Assembly: GCA_026770025.1 (NCBI GenBank)
Contig: JAMXDE010000014.1
Coordinates: 558,001-622,000 of the forward strand
Reading direction: 5' to 3'
Length of the DNA stretch: 64,000 nt
Source: Craspedostauros australis
Taxonomy: Eukaryota; Bacillariophyta; Bacillariophyceae; Mastogloiales; Achnanthaceae
Of the stretch, positions 51,323 through 64,000 are shown piece by piece. The position numbers and the translations under genes are program-made. The notes under the pieces were generated by a model, which did no database searches, was not told the DNA's origin, and saw only the letters and a list, made by a program, of their open reading frames with translations. The stretch's first letter is position 1. Every line of letters begins with the position of its first letter.

Positions 51323-52621
51323 ATGTTCCGCATCGCAACCTGCATCGTCCACTTTGTAGTCGTCTGCCAACTCTTGCGGAGCTGCTGCGCATTGGCCAGC
51401 ATCACATCATCAAACTCACCGTCACCTCGAAGAAAGTCAGCAACAAGCACGGTGCTTGGGGCCGCAGACGATCCATCGCTCTCTGAATCTTTCGTGAACC
51501 GAGGTGCTGATACCCACAGAAAATCCCTCACGGTTTCCTTCATGTCCGTCAACAGCGAATATGAGGACTCGGGGCCCCAGGCAGGTCGGTTGGAGGAGCT
51601 CAAGCAGATCGAGGCGGAGTTGGCAAGCCAGCTCGCGGCCGTTCGCAAGGAAAAGCTTCTCACCTTGCAGTCCAGGCCATTGTGCATTGGCATCATCGGG
51701 TTCGGCAGGTTCGGCCAGTTCATCGCAAAGTCCATCGCAAAGCACGGGCGCGTCGTTGTCACATCTCGATCCGACTACACCCATATCGCCAGTGAGATGG
51801 GGGTCACCTACGTGCCACTTTCGGATCCAGACACCTTCCTCAACCAGGGAGTGGACGTCATCATCGTGGCGACCTCGATCCTCAGCTTCGAATCCACCAT
51901 CCTCAAACTGGCACCGTCGCTGCGATCTTACGTGGACCGCAGCCGCACGGCACCGCTCATCGTGGACGTGCTCAGCGTCAAGGAGCACGCCCGAGAAGTT
52001 ATGCTGCAACACCTGCCGAAGGAATGCGACATCCTTTGTACGCATCCCATGTTCGGACCCGATTCAGGCGCCCAGGGATGGAACGGCTTGACGTTTGTCT
52101 ACGAAAGAACAAGGATCGATGGTCTCATCTTCGATCCCGACTCAAAGGAATTGACGGACGTCTTCCTCGATGCCAACGGCAACACGCACTACATCCACGA
52201 GGACAATGAATCTCATTTGGTGGCCATCGACCGCATGGAGCGATTCCTCAGCGTTTGGGAGGAGGAGGGATGTCACATGGTGCCGCTCAGCTGCAGGGCC
52301 CACGACGAGTACGCTGCCAACTCGCAATTCATCACTCATCTCATGGGGCGCATCCTTGGCACGCAAGGACTGTCCATGACGCCCATCGACACGAAGGGTT
52401 TCGAGTCCGTGCTCAAGCTTATTGAGTCGACCACGGCGGATTCGTTTGACCTCTTCTACGGTCTCTACAAGTTCAACCAGAACAGCATGCAGACCATCCT
52501 GCGCCTCCAGACCGCGACGGAGGATGTCATTCAAAATCTGAAACGCATGGAGCGGGAAGAGGAAGAGAAGCAGCAGGACCAGCAGGACCAAGAGATCCGT
52601 GCCAAAGTCGGGCAGCCATAG
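51323..52621 (+). CDS. Arogenate/prephenate dehydrogenase (TyrA type)
   Basis: 432 residues. A hydrophobic N-terminus (CIVHFVVVCQLLRSCCALA) looks like a signal peptide, followed by a Ser/Thr-rich stretch, so a plastid location is likely although the residue after the predicted cleavage is Leu rather than Phe. A short coiled-coil leads to the Rossmann domain: IGIIGFGRFGQFIAKSIAKH (GxGxxG), DVIIVATSI and LIVDVLSVKEH. THPMFGPDSGAQGWNGL is typical of plant-type arogenate dehydrogenases. HDEYAANSQFITHLMGRIL and TTADSFDLFYGLYKFN complete the helical dimerisation domain. It makes tyrosine from arogenate (or hydroxyphenylpyruvate from prephenate), NADP-dependent in plants. Confidence 0.9.
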   Translation: MFRIATCIVHFVVVCQLLRSCCALASITSSNSPSPRRKSATSTVLGAADDPSLSESFVNRGADTHRKSLTVSFMSVNSEYEDSGPQAGRLEELKQIEAELASQLAAVRKEKLLTLQSRPLCIGIIGFGRFGQFIAKSIAKHGRVVVTSRSDYTHIASEMGVTYVPLSDPDTFLNQGVDVIIVATSILSFESTILKLAPSLRSYVDRSRTAPLIVDVLSVKEHAREVMLQHLPKECDILCTHPMFGPDSGAQGWNGLTFVYERTRIDGLIFDPDSKELTDVFLDANGNTHYIHEDNESHLVAIDRMERFLSVWEEEGCHMVPLSCRAHDEYAANSQFITHLMGRILGTQGLSMTPIDTKGFESVLKLIESTTADSFDLFYGLYKFNQNSMQTILRLQTATEDVIQNLKRMEREEEEKQQDQQDQEIRAKVGQP

Positions 52622-53326
52622 AGTGCAAGCACGGCGGGAGTGCCCTGTGTACGCTACATTTACATACGGTTCGTGTGCACACTCTGCATGCCATAAAACG
52701 AGAAGCATGTAAAACCGTTGCCTGGGTCGTAATCTTCAAGTTCTCTCGACAATGCAATGCTCGATGTCCACGTGTGTTACTCGAAGAGTGCACCTGCCAC
52801 GCACCCCATCTTCGGATCGTTCCACTCCAATACTATTGATGTGTTGCATCCTCCAGAGCGATAGTGAAGTCTCTTGCCTTTCCTTGTTTGATCTTCGAGT
52901 CCTCCTCGTACGACCACTGCTCCACCAGAAGACTCGCACTTTGTGTCAACTTTAGTTCAAGCCTGTGAGCAATGATAGCGCTCCCTGACTCTCTGTCTTT
53001 GGGGAGAGCAAAGGTATGTACCATGTAGCACAGTAGAACATGGCCAATTGATCGTGTGATACTGCTACCCGTGCGTTGCAAGAGCAGAATGACAAAGAGT
53101 ACGTGGAGCCGCACAAGTACCATACCTATGTACGAGTATGGCAGTCTATTGCCCATGCTTATTGCCTATCCTTACTGCCTACCTCTCTCTCTCTCGACTC
53201 TACACCTGTGCCATGCATGTCAATGCACCAATGGTGGATGATGACCGAGCTGCTGTGCACTCTCACGAGGAGACCATGCCAACCTATCACAGCAGCCCGT
53301 CTTCTTTTTTCGCTCTCCTGCCCCTA
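52622..53326. other. Convergent intergenic region with paired motifs
   Basis: Between the 3' ends of the dehydrogenase and the GT14-like gene. TACCATAC (53118-53125) and TACGAGTA (53131-53138) lie six bases apart. No gene recognised. Confidence 0.45.
53118..53138. promoter_or_regulatory. Adjacent TACCATAC and TACGAGTA motifs
   Basis: Second place where both recurrent 8-mers occur together. It lies in a convergent intergenic region, which argues against a simple promoter element. Confidence 0.3.
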
Positions 53327-55348
53327 CTAGCCTCCCCCAGTCACCTCGGCCTGGTCTTCACCATCATCATCACCGGTGCCCTCCTCTTCTCCTTCTTCTT
53401 GTTGCGCCTGCGGCTTCTCGTCGTCTTGTGTTGCCTTGACATCTCCCGCCGCTGCAACAACGCTGGCTGTCTTGCCATGACTCTTGGACTTGATTTCTGC
53501 CAAGGTGGCTTTCTCTATCTCCGCAGCCCAATCGACCGCGCTGATGTTGCCGGTTGCAACGTGGTCGTCTGGTGCAACCCCCGGCATGCGCAGGTACGGG
53601 GCGAACTTACGTGCGAACAGGCATCCCTTGGAACGAGCCAAACGGCAGACCTTGCGGAATTCATTCACGCCCTTTGTGAAGCACGCGGGATTCTTCATCC
53701 CCTCCGTCCAATCGGTGTAGGTGACAGGGCGTTTGAGGACCATCTGCTCTGGTTCCTTGCCACTGCCGCCGGAGCTGCCTTCCCGTTCCGCCCGGCTGGG
53801 ATCCACCCAACGGAGCCAGCTGAGCAAGGCCAGGCAGGTGGGGAAGTACATTTCGTCGCTCGCATTGACGTTGCTGAAGGACTGCCAGAGCTGGCGGGAT
53901 GGCCTTGAGTGTCTTCGGTTCCTCTCCTTGTCCACGCGGTCAATGGCGAGGATCTGGCTCGCGTGCTTCCTGCAGAGCATGAGCCACTGGTCGCCCTTCC
54001 ATCGGTACTGACCAGGCACACGGCGGTGGATGTTGCCAAATTGCTCGCTCTCGTACAGGTTCTTGGGAGTGCCCTCCTCCTTCCTGCAACGTGCGTTAAC
54101 CCAGGAGTAGTGCGGATTCTTGACCTTCTCGAACATCTCCGCCGCTGTGGCAACGGGAAGGCAGGATTCGCTGGCGTAGATAAACTGGTCCACTGTCGGT
54201 GTCTTGCTCTTCTTGGCACCTTCAGCATCAGCGGGGCTGTCCTTGTCCTTGTCGTCGGTCTTGTCAGCAGCGTCGGTCTTGCTGTCGTGGTCGGTCTCTC
54301 CCCTGTACTTCTTTTCAAATCCACCATCGGCAGCACCACTGCTGTCTTCCTCCGCGTCTGCGTCGGTCGCGTCGGGCTTGTGCACGACATAGCGGTCCGC
54401 GGAGAACCTGGGATCCTCGGCCTTGCATATCCCAATGCGGATGCCATTCTTGAGGAGATCGAGCATGGCCCTGGTGATGTCCACCGATCCCCACTTCGGT
54501 GCCCTGGTGAGGAAGACGGGGTCGAGGAAGGAGTTGCCCCTGCCGAGCTCCGGCGGCTTGACTAGCAGCCGTTGCTTGACCCACTCGCTCTTGACCTTTT
54601 CGGGGAACTTGGCGTGGACCACGAGCGAGATCCACGTGCCCGGCGGTGCCTTGCTGCACCACTCCTTCCAGATGTGCTCGTAGGGGAGGCCGTCGATGCA
54701 GATGACAAGGATGGCGATGTGCCGCGTCGTCCGCTTGTCGTTGGGATCCGTGGGCGGCGGAAGGCCGCGGGGGATGTGGAATCCGCAGTCGCGCAGCTCG
54801 TTCAGCGGATCACGATCCGGAGAGTACCGACGGCGTCGCTGATGGGGTGGGCTATCGGAACGGTGCCGTCCCCTGGAGTGCTCTCGCGGCCTTCGACGGT
54901 CGCTATCCCGGTCTCCACGCCGGTCATTGTACGGACTCCTGCTGCGTCTGTGCCCGGCGTAGTCGCCGCCGTCTCTATCCCTGCTGTCCCGATCTCGTCC
55001 GCTGCCCCCACGATCGTAATCGTACCGTCTTCCACCATCTCTACCGTCCCTGCCATCTCTTCCATCGCGATCCCGATCATGGTACCTATCCCTGCCCCTA
55101 TCCCGATCGCGGTCTCGATCCCTGCTGTCCCTCCTGTACCGATCATCCCGGTCTCTGTCTCTATCCCTGTCACCACCGCGGCCTCCTCCGCGACCTTCCC
55201 TTCCGTCTCGTCCACCTCCTCTGTATCCTGGCCGATCACGATCCCTGTTGTGATCGCGTCCGCCCCCGCCACCGTAGCCACGGCCGTTGCTGCTGCTGCT
55301 GCTGTTGTTGCCGCCAGAAAAGGCGGACAGCTGAGATTTGAAGTCCAT
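53327..55348 (-). CDS. Core-2/I-branching (GT14)-like protein with RD/RGG-rich N-terminus
   Basis: 673 residues. Residues 20-185 are a striking RD, RGG and SR repeat region (RDRDRDRD, GGGRGG, RRSRSPYNDRR), like RNA-binding or splicing proteins. From 209 a glycosyltransferase-like domain follows the Core-2/I-branching order: HIAILVICIDGLPYEHIWKE, ISLVVHAKFP, WGSVDITRAMLDLLKNG, QFIYASESCLPV, and WKGDQWLMLCRKHASQILA with DEMYFPTCLALLSW at the acceptor side. The family usually consists of Golgi type II membrane enzymes; here no signal peptide or membrane helix is visible. A disordered, Asp/Lys-rich insert (about 330-385) splits the domain. The C-terminus is acidic and Gln-rich. Domain placement is good; activity and location are open. 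Confidence 0.82.
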   Translation of the reverse strand: MDFKSQLSAFSGGNNSSSSSNGRGYGGGGGRDHNRDRDRPGYRGGGRDGREGRGGGRGGDRDRDRDRDDRYRRDSRDRDRDRDRGRDRYHDRDRDGRDGRDGRDGGRRYDYDRGGSGRDRDSRDRDGGDYAGHRRSRSPYNDRRGDRDSDRRRPREHSRGRHRSDSPPHQRRRRYSPDRDPLNELRDCGFHIPRGLPPPTDPNDKRTTRHIAILVICIDGLPYEHIWKEWCSKAPPGTWISLVVHAKFPEKVKSEWVKQRLLVKPPELGRGNSFLDPVFLTRAPKWGSVDITRAMLDLLKNGIRIGICKAEDPRFSADRYVVHKPDATDADAEEDSSGAADGGFEKKYRGETDHDSKTDAADKTDDKDKDSPADAEGAKKSKTPTVDQFIYASESCLPVATAAEMFEKVKNPHYSWVNARCRKEEGTPKNLYESEQFGNIHRRVPGQYRWKGDQWLMLCRKHASQILAIDRVDKERNRRHSRPSRQLWQSFSNVNASDEMYFPTCLALLSWLRWVDPSRAEREGSSGGSGKEPEQMVLKRPVTYTDWTEGMKNPACFTKGVNEFRKVCRLARSKGCLFARKFAPYLRMPGVAPDDHVATGNISAVDWAAEIEKATLAEIKSKSHGKTASVVAAAGDVKATQDDEKPQAQQEEGEEEGTGDDDGEDQAEVTGGG

Positions 55349-56613
55349 CGTGCGCTACACTGCTGCGGCGCGGACGCAGACGATGATGCAAGGTCGAAAT
55401 CGAACGACTGCTTTGTCGCGGTCGAGACGAATCGATGGATGGGTGCACTGATGGACGCCACGGCACAACGATCAAGAGGAAGGACGGATGTGCGGGTACA
55501 AGTTTGAGTGCGATTGCGAGTGCAAGAAGGATGCTCCTCTACCGGTACAGCTGTGACCACGTCGTGCGCTCTTGTGGGGGAGAAGTTGTGTACATGCAAA
55601 TGCGACGATGAAGATCGGCGCACAGGGCGAAAAGACCGACACCTCCAGAGAGTGCAAGAGTTGGTCAGATGACGCCAAAATGATGACGAATGACGCCAAC
55701 CAAGTCGACTTGCTCCTCTTTCGGAAAGATGCCAGCGTCGTCACGCGCGTTGATGACTGCAGACACAAAACAACCTTCGCTTTTTTGGCTGGTGGTTGTT
55801 GTGCGCGCAAGGAGACGATCGCGCGAAGGATTTATTGCTCGTTGTTGTCACCGTCTGTTTGGCCGTCCGCACGCGTTGACAACACGCAGTCCTCGTTCGA
55901 ATTACTCGACTGAGTTCCACTATTGGAACACTTCGATTAAATATGCACCGTCTGACCGTCTTCCGAGACTGCACCTGCTTTTACCGCTTGTGTGGTTACT
56001 ATTCTCCGCGTTGTCGCGTAACAGTGGCGTCTAACGCGGCAATCGGAAAAAAGCACCAAGAGCAACCCCAACAGCGTCCCTGGACAGCCTCCGCCAGCAC
56101 CAACCGCATCACCGGCTTGTCGTGATTCACCGATCCACGACATCCCCTGGAACAAAGAAACGAGGTGTGTGTTCTGCTTGGATGGAATGATGGAGGTCGG
56201 ATGCTGCATGTCGGATGTGGGACGCGGCTGATGGATGGTGTCGACCATGGGGGGTAGCGAACATGACGACGAACGATGCAGGGGCGTCCGTGGACTTCGC
56301 AGACGAAGGAGTTTGGGTGATGCAACTCGAGGCTGGAGGAATCGTCTCCCAGAGCGCCTGAAGTATGTGGGGACAAGCACCGTCACCGGGTCACCAACAG
56401 CACGAGCAATCATGCTCGAACTTGCGCTCGCAAACGAAATGAATCAAGCAACTCACAGCAGCCACTTCTTCCTATTCTACGAACGTAAATCGCATCGATA
56501 CACTCCACGGTCGACGCGCACCCAACACACCACGCCAATTCGCAGTCAGTTGATCTGTCGCATTTGTCCCTTCTTTTTCTTCTCCCCTTCGTAAACAACA
56601 CAAACGCAGCACA
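55349..56613. other. Divergent intergenic region, GT14-like/RPS23
   Basis: About 1.26 kb. Several overlapping weak frames on both strands (for example 55472-55810 minus, 55572-55913 plus) show no domain. It holds the promoters of two divergent genes; nothing else recognised. Confidence 0.4.
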
Positions 56614-57045
56614 ATGGGAAAGCCAAACGGTCTCCGAACAGGACGCAAGCTCCGCACGCACAGACGCAACCAGCGCTGGCGCGATCAGAAATACTGCAAG
56701 GCCAATTCCATCACAGCCATGAAGGCCAACCCAATGGGAGGCTCCACAATGGCCAAGGGAATCGTCTTGGAGAAGATCGGAATTGAGGCCAAGCAGCCAA
56801 ACTCCGCTATCCGTAAATGCGTGCGTGTGCAGCTCATTAAGAATGGAAAGAAGATTGCCGCCTTCGTCCCACGTGATGGTTGTCTGAACTACGTCGACGA
56901 AAACGACGAAGTGCTGATTGCCGGATTCGGACGTTCCGGACACGCCGTCGGAGATATTCCAGGAGTCCGATTCAAGGTCGTCAAGGTCGCTGGTGTTTCT
57001 CTCTGGGCTCTGTACAAGGAAAAGAAGGACAAGCCACGTTCTTAA
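56614..57045 (+). CDS. RPS23: Cytosolic ribosomal protein uS12 (RPS23)
   Basis: 143 residues, the standard length, intronless. Conserved throughout: [60 protein letters not shown] and [20 protein letters not shown], ending in KPRS. The KQPNSAIRK loop at the decoding centre, including the proline that is hydroxylated in many eukaryotes, is intact. uS12 sits at the A-site side of the 40S subunit and controls decoding accuracy. NPMGGSTM replaces the usual NPFGGASH, a mild local divergence. Codon use is strongly biased (for example CCA for Pro and GGA for Gly), unlike the G/C-ending codons of most neighbours but like the Cpn60 gene, fitting high expression. Confidence 0.97.
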   Translation: MGKPNGLRTGRKLRTHRRNQRWRDQKYCKANSITAMKANPMGGSTMAKGIVLEKIGIEAKQPNSAIRKCVRVQLIKNGKKIAAFVPRDGCLNYVDENDEVLIAGFGRSGHAVGDIPGVRFKVVKVAGVSLWALYKEKKDKPRS

Positions 57046-57974
57046 ACACTCAGCATAGTAGCGAGCAAACAAATACCGTACCGTACTCTCTGCCACGCGG
57101 CTCTGGCCACCGTCATGGTCCACCACACCATACGGGTGTGCATTGACTCGGTATTCCTCCGCGAGTTCTAAGCAACAATTCTAGACACTTCTCCTTCCAT
57201 TCCTCTTCACCAGCATTGCGTGCCCGTGCTCCGCTATACGATCAGTCTGGTACATTGTATCGCCTCAAGCGATTTGCGAGTAGCACGGAACCATGTGCTT
57301 GCGCGAGACGCAATGTGCCATGAACAACAACCAATACAACGCGGCGCCGTGACTGTGGACATGCAGTTGCGAACCGAGCGGGTGGAGCGTGCACCTGCCT
57401 GTGTGCATCCCAAGATGCTCCCAGTAGCCTTCTCTTGGCCTTCGGGAATCCGAGAGAGACAACATCAACAACTTAAACTGATGGACAACGCGAACGCTCC
57501 TCGAACGAGAGTACTTGCGCACGTCTCCATGATGCTGCTCTGTCCATTGTGTTGCGTTTGCAAGTAGTGATCGGTTATCGTCAGGGTGTATCCGTAGCCG
57601 TGAGATTGCAGAACTCGCGCTGTCTCGGATGCATTGCTCGACATTATCTGTGCAATTCACTTGGCTGGGCTCTGGAGGGAGAGAGTATGGGTGATGACAC
57701 ATTTTGTTCCAATCGTCTCGTTCCAACAAGTGTAGTGTCAAAATCATCTAGCTGATTGCATTCATCCTACATTGATTAATCCATTTCACGCTGCGTCATG
57801 CCAACCATGGCGCTGCATTTCTGGATCCACGCGAGTATGAAAAGTCTACGAGTATGCATGCCATGCGCTGATTCATTGTCCTCGTCGTCGCCAATGATAC
57901 TGGCTCGAGGATGGTAGTTACCACTTGTTGGCCATCACTGTCATTTTCCATCATTCTTCACATCGCCTGCTACA
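57046..57974. other. Convergent intergenic region
   Basis: Between the 3' ends of RPS23 and the DUF3727 gene. TACGAGTA at 57847-57854. A 160-codon minus frame (57265-57747) has no recognisable domain. Confidence 0.4.
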
Positions 57975-58721
57975 TCAAAGAGCCTCATCCTGGTGAAAGT
58001 CCAAGAACATCGCCTCGAGCAAGGGCATGACCTTCTCGGACTCCTCTGGCGTCAGCAACCTTCTGACGTCCTCTCTTCCTGGCTCCGCCTTGGCCACCAC
58101 AAGCATTGGATCCAGCAGACGCACAAGGTTGAACTCCTTGCCGCGAAACTCGAAGCTCAGCAACAGCTCCACCTCCTCTTCACCGCTCTCATCCTCGTCG
58201 AGATCGTCGTCTTCCTCATCCTCGTCCTCCTCATCTTCCAGCTCTCCCACCAGCGTCAGCGTCTGCGGCGTTCGTTGCAGCGACAGGTCCTCCCCAAATT
58301 CTTCCGACACGATGCTCTCGGCGACGGAGAAGACGTCGTCCATCAATGGATCATTCATCTCCACGGGGACCAGATTGTCACCATCGTAATAGCACAAGGC
58401 GACGGCGTAGTCGCACGGAACCCCGATCGTGTACTCCGTGCCTTCGAGCATGGCGATGCAATCGGCGTAGCAGTCGATGAAGGAGCTTCCTGTCTCGTCG
58501 ATGAATGGGATCTCCACACCTTCATCGCCGTCGTCGACCTTCATCAAGTAATTGTCTTCGCTTTCAGATGCCAACAGTTGGGAACCATGCTGCTGTCGCT
58601 GCACGAAGGCTGGTGTCGCCCTTCTCGTGTGCAGGGGGACGAAGGCGGTAGAATCTTCCACCACGAGAAGAAGGAGCTGCACGGCCAGTGCGACGGCTGG
58701 GATGCAAGATTTGGTGAACAT
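57975..58721 (-). CDS. DUF3727 family protein with plastid-type leader
   Basis: 248 residues. A signal peptide (IPAVALAVQLLLLVVEDSTA) is followed by FVPLHTRRAT, the plastid F motif and a basic transit-like stretch. The body matches the cyanobacterial/plastid DUF3727 layout: IDETGSSFIDCYADCIAMLE, TIGVPCDYAVALCYYD, DDVFSVAESIVSEE, LQRTPQTLTLVGELED, an acidic run (EDEEDEDEEDDDLDEDESGEE), LLLSFEFRGKEFNLVRLLDP and the terminal LTPEESEKVMPLLEAMFLDF. The family function is not established as far as I know; its distribution in oxygenic phototrophs points to a conserved plastid role. Confidence 0.83.
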   Translation of the reverse strand: MFTKSCIPAVALAVQLLLLVVEDSTAFVPLHTRRATPAFVQRQQHGSQLLASESEDNYLMKVDDGDEGVEIPFIDETGSSFIDCYADCIAMLEGTEYTIGVPCDYAVALCYYDGDNLVPVEMNDPLMDDVFSVAESIVSEEFGEDLSLQRTPQTLTLVGELEDEEDEDEEDDDLDEDESGEEEVELLLSFEFRGKEFNLVRLLDPMLVVAKAEPGREDVRRLLTPEESEKVMPLLEAMFLDFHQDEAL

Positions 58722-62236
<3,515 letters not shown>

Positions 62237-63064
62237 GCAAGCAGCAAAAGCGAAAAGAAAACAAAGCAAACAAACAAGCAGATAAATGACAACATGAGAG
62301 TAGGAAGTGCCCGCTAAGTCGCAGTAGTAGTGGCAGCAGCAGCAGGAGCCACAATAACAATAACAGAAGTAGCGACTGAAGGCTTGGTGGAAATACGAGG
62401 CAACAGGATGAGAAACTCGTTGCAACAGACTTTTCCACCAATCTGCGAGTATGGTAGCTCGTACATGTATTGTCATCATCGACATTATCCTGTGTTGCTC
62501 TTGGAATGATGGCACGGCACAGCAATCGCTGACATCAGAATAACGATCTGGCCCAATGTCTTCGGCGTCCAGCTGTGGGAAGCATTCATTGCCTTGTCCT
62601 TGTCGCCCTTCGTGGTGCTTTGCCATTGTTGCATTCTTTAGATCCTTCGACTCAAAACGAATGTGGCTCGGCGTGTTAGACGCACGAGTAGCAACAAAAC
62701 TAGACACACTGTGGGTAGAGTATTGGCCATCTGCTGCGCGTATCTGTGTTGGGAGCTGCGGTAATTTAATATAGAGCTGTCCCACAGCAAAACGAAGATC
62801 TCTTGGATGGGCGACAACCAAGAGGTCAAGTCACCGCCACAGAGGCACCTTTGCCCCCTAACACCACACAATTCGCCATCAGCCATCACACAACTTGAAG
62901 CGGCAGCCTCAGTCATATGTATGTGGGTAGTTGCAGCCACAGGATCAATCGTCAATATCATCTCAGCAGCAACAATAACAACGGCCAACAACGGCCAACA
63001 ACGACCAACTACCGACGCCGAGGCAAATCACCAACACGATCTGCCAACACGGTCTGCCAACACT
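62237..63064. other. Intergenic, no gene recognised
   Basis: Between Cpn60 and the next plus-strand gene. A CAG/AGCAGC-rich run is at about 62325-62350, and GTATGGTA at 62449-62456. The frame of the next gene is open back to 62807 but without conserved content. Confidence 0.4.
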
Positions 63065-63889
63065 ATGCAGCCCACGAAGATGACTGTACAGCTACCGTTC
63101 GCGCAGGTGATGATGCCGTTCTTGATGCTGGTGGTGGCGATGATGACTGTGCAACATCACTGTCACCAGCTGCATGCAACGGCATTTTCACCGCCCCTTA
63201 CATGTCGCCATGGACCGGGTCGCACGTGCCTCTCTTCCACGGTGCCTGGCGCCGACATCGAGCAGGAGACCGAGGATCTACAACCGACGATGCCCGACAG
63301 CGCCCAACTAGCCGCACGCGGAAAGGTCAACGAGATCGATTTCTGCATCGCCCCAGCGGATGTCTCTCTCTCACGTGCCTACGACTTGGCACCTAGGCCC
63401 GGCGATGCGCAGCAGCAAGAGCCGAAACCGGTCCAACCCACGACGCCCAAGGTGGCATCGTTGACGCGCGCCTTGAACAATGCATCTAACCGCGCTGTGC
63501 GTCGCATCCTTTTGGCACGTTGCTGGCCGTCGGCGGAGGCCCTCAATCTCAGTCTCCGCATGGTGGCCAAGGCTCAGATCGAGGCTCGAAAGGAGATGAA
63601 GATCTCGGGCACGGTGAACGGCCCGAAGTGCCCGGTGCCACGTCCCATCCTCAACATCTTGATGCGACGTAATGCGGGCACCCCCAAAAAGACGAGGTCC
63701 ACCCCCAAGGCAGGAGAGACGCCGATGCCCAAACCGAGAAGTCGGACGGATGCCGAATACGTCGCTGATCAGCTGGCGTCGTTCCGCGGCAAGTACGGGC
63801 AGATTCCGGGATACGAATGCGCGGAAGCTTACTTGGACACTATCCTTTGCCTTGCCACCACCGGCGAAGAGTCCGCTCGGGTCAAAGAG
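63065..63889 (+). CDS. Plastid-type leader protein of unknown function (3' partial, first exon)
   Basis: The first exon runs from ATG 63065 (or 63080, MTVQLPFAQ) to 63889, where GTAAGA follows a complete codon (VKE); the rest lies beyond the window. 275 codons are visible. A signal peptide (FAQVMMPFLMLVVAMMTVQ) leads to HATAFSPPLTCRHG, the plastid F motif. The mature part has a disordered stretch, then RALNNASNRAVRRILLARCW, ALNLSLRMVAKAQIEARKEM, a very basic linker with TPKKTRSTPKAGETPMPKPR, and DAEYVADQLASFRGKYGQIP. No family recognised. The splice call rests on the GTAAGA donor and a stop 25 codons further on if unspliced. Confidence 0.65.
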
Positions 63890-64000
63890 GTAAGACCTGC
63901 TTTCACGCTGCTGCTGTTGCTCGTATGCTATCGCGTACATTTGAAGTTTGGCCACTCCAGATGAAAGCAAAATATTCGTTGTTGGATACCATGCAATGCA
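63890..64000 (+). other. Start of an intron at the window edge
   Basis: GTAAGA donor after the first exon of the partial plastid protein gene; the acceptor is not in the window. Confidence 0.5.

Overview
The window is eukaryotic nuclear DNA, most likely from an ochrophyte alga (diatom-like stramenopile). Spliceosomal introns are present but few and short (about 170-690 bases, GT..AG). Several deduced proteins begin with a signal peptide followed at once by a phenylalanine motif (AFVP, AFSP, AFQS, AFAR), the hallmark of import into red-type secondary plastids. Genes are dense, unclustered by function and on both strands, with 0.3-1.3 kb between them. The exact species cannot be read from the sequence.

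Layout. 1-11 kb: a 5'-partial MTH1-type Nudix/methyltransferase fusion, COG3 (one intron), a phosphopantetheinyl transferase, a leukotriene-A4-hydrolase-type M1 aminopeptidase and the QTRT2 subunit of tRNA-guanine transglycosylase. 11-21 kb: a plastid-type carotenoid-oxygenase-like protein that has lost three of four iron ligands, a tiny two-exon Yos1/IER3IP1 gene, a UPF0489 protein, a TraB-like plastid protein and an aldo/keto reductase. 21.1-24.9 kb: a complete-looking piggyBac-type DNA transposon with 16-bp terminal inverted repeats and a GTAG duplication. 25-34 kb: a 98-residue membrane protein, eEF1B alpha/beta (two exons), a Cof-type HAD phosphatase, NECAP (two exons) and an LDAH-type lipid-droplet hydrolase (two exons). 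34-45 kb: an F-box/LON protein, a secreted alpha/beta hydrolase, a YL1_C protein, an acidic protein of unknown function, RAD51C and a plastid-type EamA transporter (two exons). 45-64 kb: cactin, an ankyrin-BTB protein, arogenate/prephenate dehydrogenase, a GT14-like protein with an RD-rich head, ribosomal protein uS12/RPS23, a DUF3727 plastid protein, a three-exon plastid Cpn60, and the first exon of a further plastid-type protein that runs off the window.

How they relate. There is no operon or single pathway. The genes sample housekeeping functions: Golgi/ER traffic and endocytosis (COG3, Yos1, NECAP), translation and tRNA modification (eEF1B, RPS23, QTRT2), plastid biology (Cpn60, DUF3727, EamA transporter, TraB-like, CCD-like), DNA repair and chromatin (RAD51C, YL1_C, Nudix) and splicing (cactin). 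Several are head-to-head pairs with short shared upstream regions. The most unusual items are the degenerate carotenoid oxygenase, the Nudix-methyltransferase fusion, the RD-rich GT14-like protein, the tail-anchored LTA4H, the non-TTAA piggyBac insertion and two 8-bp motifs repeated through non-coding DNA.
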